Shown piece by piece: positions 28,304 to 28,882 of a DNA stretch of 28,882 nucleotides; positions within the stretch are counted from its first letter, which is position 1, and every line of letters starts with the position of its first letter. Location of the stretch: positions 1 to 28,882 of the forward strand of contig DASUIE010000071.1 in NCBI GenBank assembly GCA_036273175.1, read 5' to 3'. The position numbers and the translations under genes were made by a program. The notes below the pieces were generated by a model, which worked only from the letters and a program-made list of their open reading frames with translations, had not been told where the DNA came from and made no database searches. The DNA is from DATARH01 sp036273175. Lineage in GTDB: Bacteria; Pseudomonadota; Alphaproteobacteria; ATCC43930; CGMCC-115725.

Positions 28304-28882
28304 ATGGAACCTTCTGTTCCCCGTCACATTCGGTTGACCTCCCACCCGGGGAATGCTGGGCAAGCCAAGATACCGCTCCACTGGGGCGCCGCCGACGCGG
28401 CGTCGCGCGGACCCGTCGTCGCCAGCCCCGCCGCTCCGCGGCACCGCAACGCGATCGGCTCTTATTCCGGCGCCTATGCGGTGTATCGCGCGCTGGCGGT
28501 CGCGACCCGCGCGCTGGCCCACGACCACCGCCCCGACCTGACCGATACCGCTCCCGCCGCGATCCTCGCGCCGCAGCCGCAATGGGCCGATCCGCACAAG
28601 ATCGTCTCACTCGACCCGTACGGCCATTTGGTCGGCGAGGTCTTCGCCGAGCAGATCGCCGCCGGGATCGACGCACGGCCGACGATCGCGGTCACCCGTG
28701 CGCGGATCAACCTGCCCGAGATCATGGCGCGGCTGCCGCTGAGCGGCATCGTGCCGGATGGCGCCATCATGTCGGCGACCGGCGAGATCAGCGTGACCAA
28801 GGCCGCGATCGATCCGGTGTGGCATTTGCCGGGTCTGGCGGCGCGGTTCGGCGTCGACGAAGCCGATCTGCGGCGCACGCTG
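28304..28882 (+). CDS. GTP cyclohydrolase II-type protein, N-terminal part (truncated by window end)
   Basis: The frame from the ATG at 28304 (MEPSVPRHIRLTSHPG) stays open to the end of the window, giving 193 residues. The text matches the GTP cyclohydrolase II N-terminal domain family (GTP_CH_N, URC1-like): HIRLTSHPG, PLHWGAADAASRGPVV, RNAIGSYSGAYAVYRALAVA, IVSLDPYGHLVGEVFAEQIAAGIDARPTIAVTRARI, and SVTKAAIDPVWHLPGLAARFGV. The catalytic RibA-like half should lie beyond the window. Relatives act in uracil catabolism (URC pathway) rather than riboflavin synthesis; which applies here needs the missing part. The RBS is weak. TATATT at 28272-28277 could be its -10. Confidence 0.88.
   Translation, partial: MEPSVPRHIRLTSHPGNAGQAKIPLHWGAADAASRGPVVASPAAPRHRNAIGSYSGAYAVYRALAVATRALAHDHRPDLTDTAPAAILAPQPQWADPHKIVSLDPYGHLVGEVFAEQIAAGIDARPTIAVTRARINLPEIMARLPLSGIVPDGAIMSATGEISVTKAAIDPVWHLPGLAARFGVDEADLRRTL

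Overview
The window is a GC-rich, densely packed chromosomal stretch, most likely from an alphaproteobacterium. The grounds are codon use, homospermidine synthase, a ModE-type regulator reduced to its DNA-binding domain, an ArsR/ArsM/aquaporin operon and a URC1-like GTP cyclohydrolase II. The order cannot be fixed from the sequence; a Rhodospirillales- or Hyphomicrobiales-like bacterium is a reasonable guess. No rRNA, tRNA, CRISPR array, intact insertion sequence or prophage was found.

Layout. (1) 40-5318: unlinked metabolic genes: a sterol-desaturase-family hydroxylase, divergent from an amidase, then a Kef-type cation/proton antiporter and an acyl-CoA-dehydrogenase-fold flavoprotein. (2) 5431-7704: envelope genes: a glycine-zipper lipoprotein, a membrane-anchored Sel1-repeat protein and two small membrane proteins. 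(3) 7706-9954: a two-gene unit of a DUF4213/DUF364 (putative heavy-metal chelation) protein and homospermidine synthase. (4) 10006-14690: a periplasmic FKBP isomerase, an HTH-only ModE-like regulator and a nucleoside-phosphorylase-superfamily protein, converging on modABC. A sequence with the architecture of the E. coli ModE operator lies directly upstream of modA. (5) 14761-15812: an SDR oxidoreductase and a small secreted protein. (6) 15981-19267: a livHMGF branched-chain amino-acid-type ABC transporter operon with overlapping genes and no binding-protein gene. (7) 19268-21556: a looser, partly AT-rich segment holding a LuxR-type response regulator with a degenerate receiver, a 44-residue membrane microprotein and a decayed TPR fragment. 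(8) 21557-25349: a tightly coupled operon of an orphan CoxL-like molybdenum hydroxylase large subunit, a metal-dependent amidohydrolase and a GlcG/HbpS-family protein. (9) 25353-27261: an arsenic operon (arsR, arsM, aquaporin) with a clear promoter and a perfect palindromic operator. (10) 27266-28882: a radical SAM protein with C-terminal auxiliary cysteines, divergent from a truncated GTP cyclohydrolase II-type gene that runs off the window.

How it fits together. Two inorganic themes recur. The first is molybdenum: ModABC uptake, a ModE-like regulator and operator, and a molybdenum-cofactor hydroxylase. The second is arsenic: sensing by a C-terminal cysteine ArsR, methylation by ArsM, and a channel for arsenite or methylated products. 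Nothing here is a proven new system. The loci most worth a second look are the orphan Mo-hydroxylase/amidohydrolase/GlcG operon, the DUF364-homospermidine synthase pair, the ModE-like/nucleosidase-like/modABC neighbourhood, and the AT-rich regulator island.
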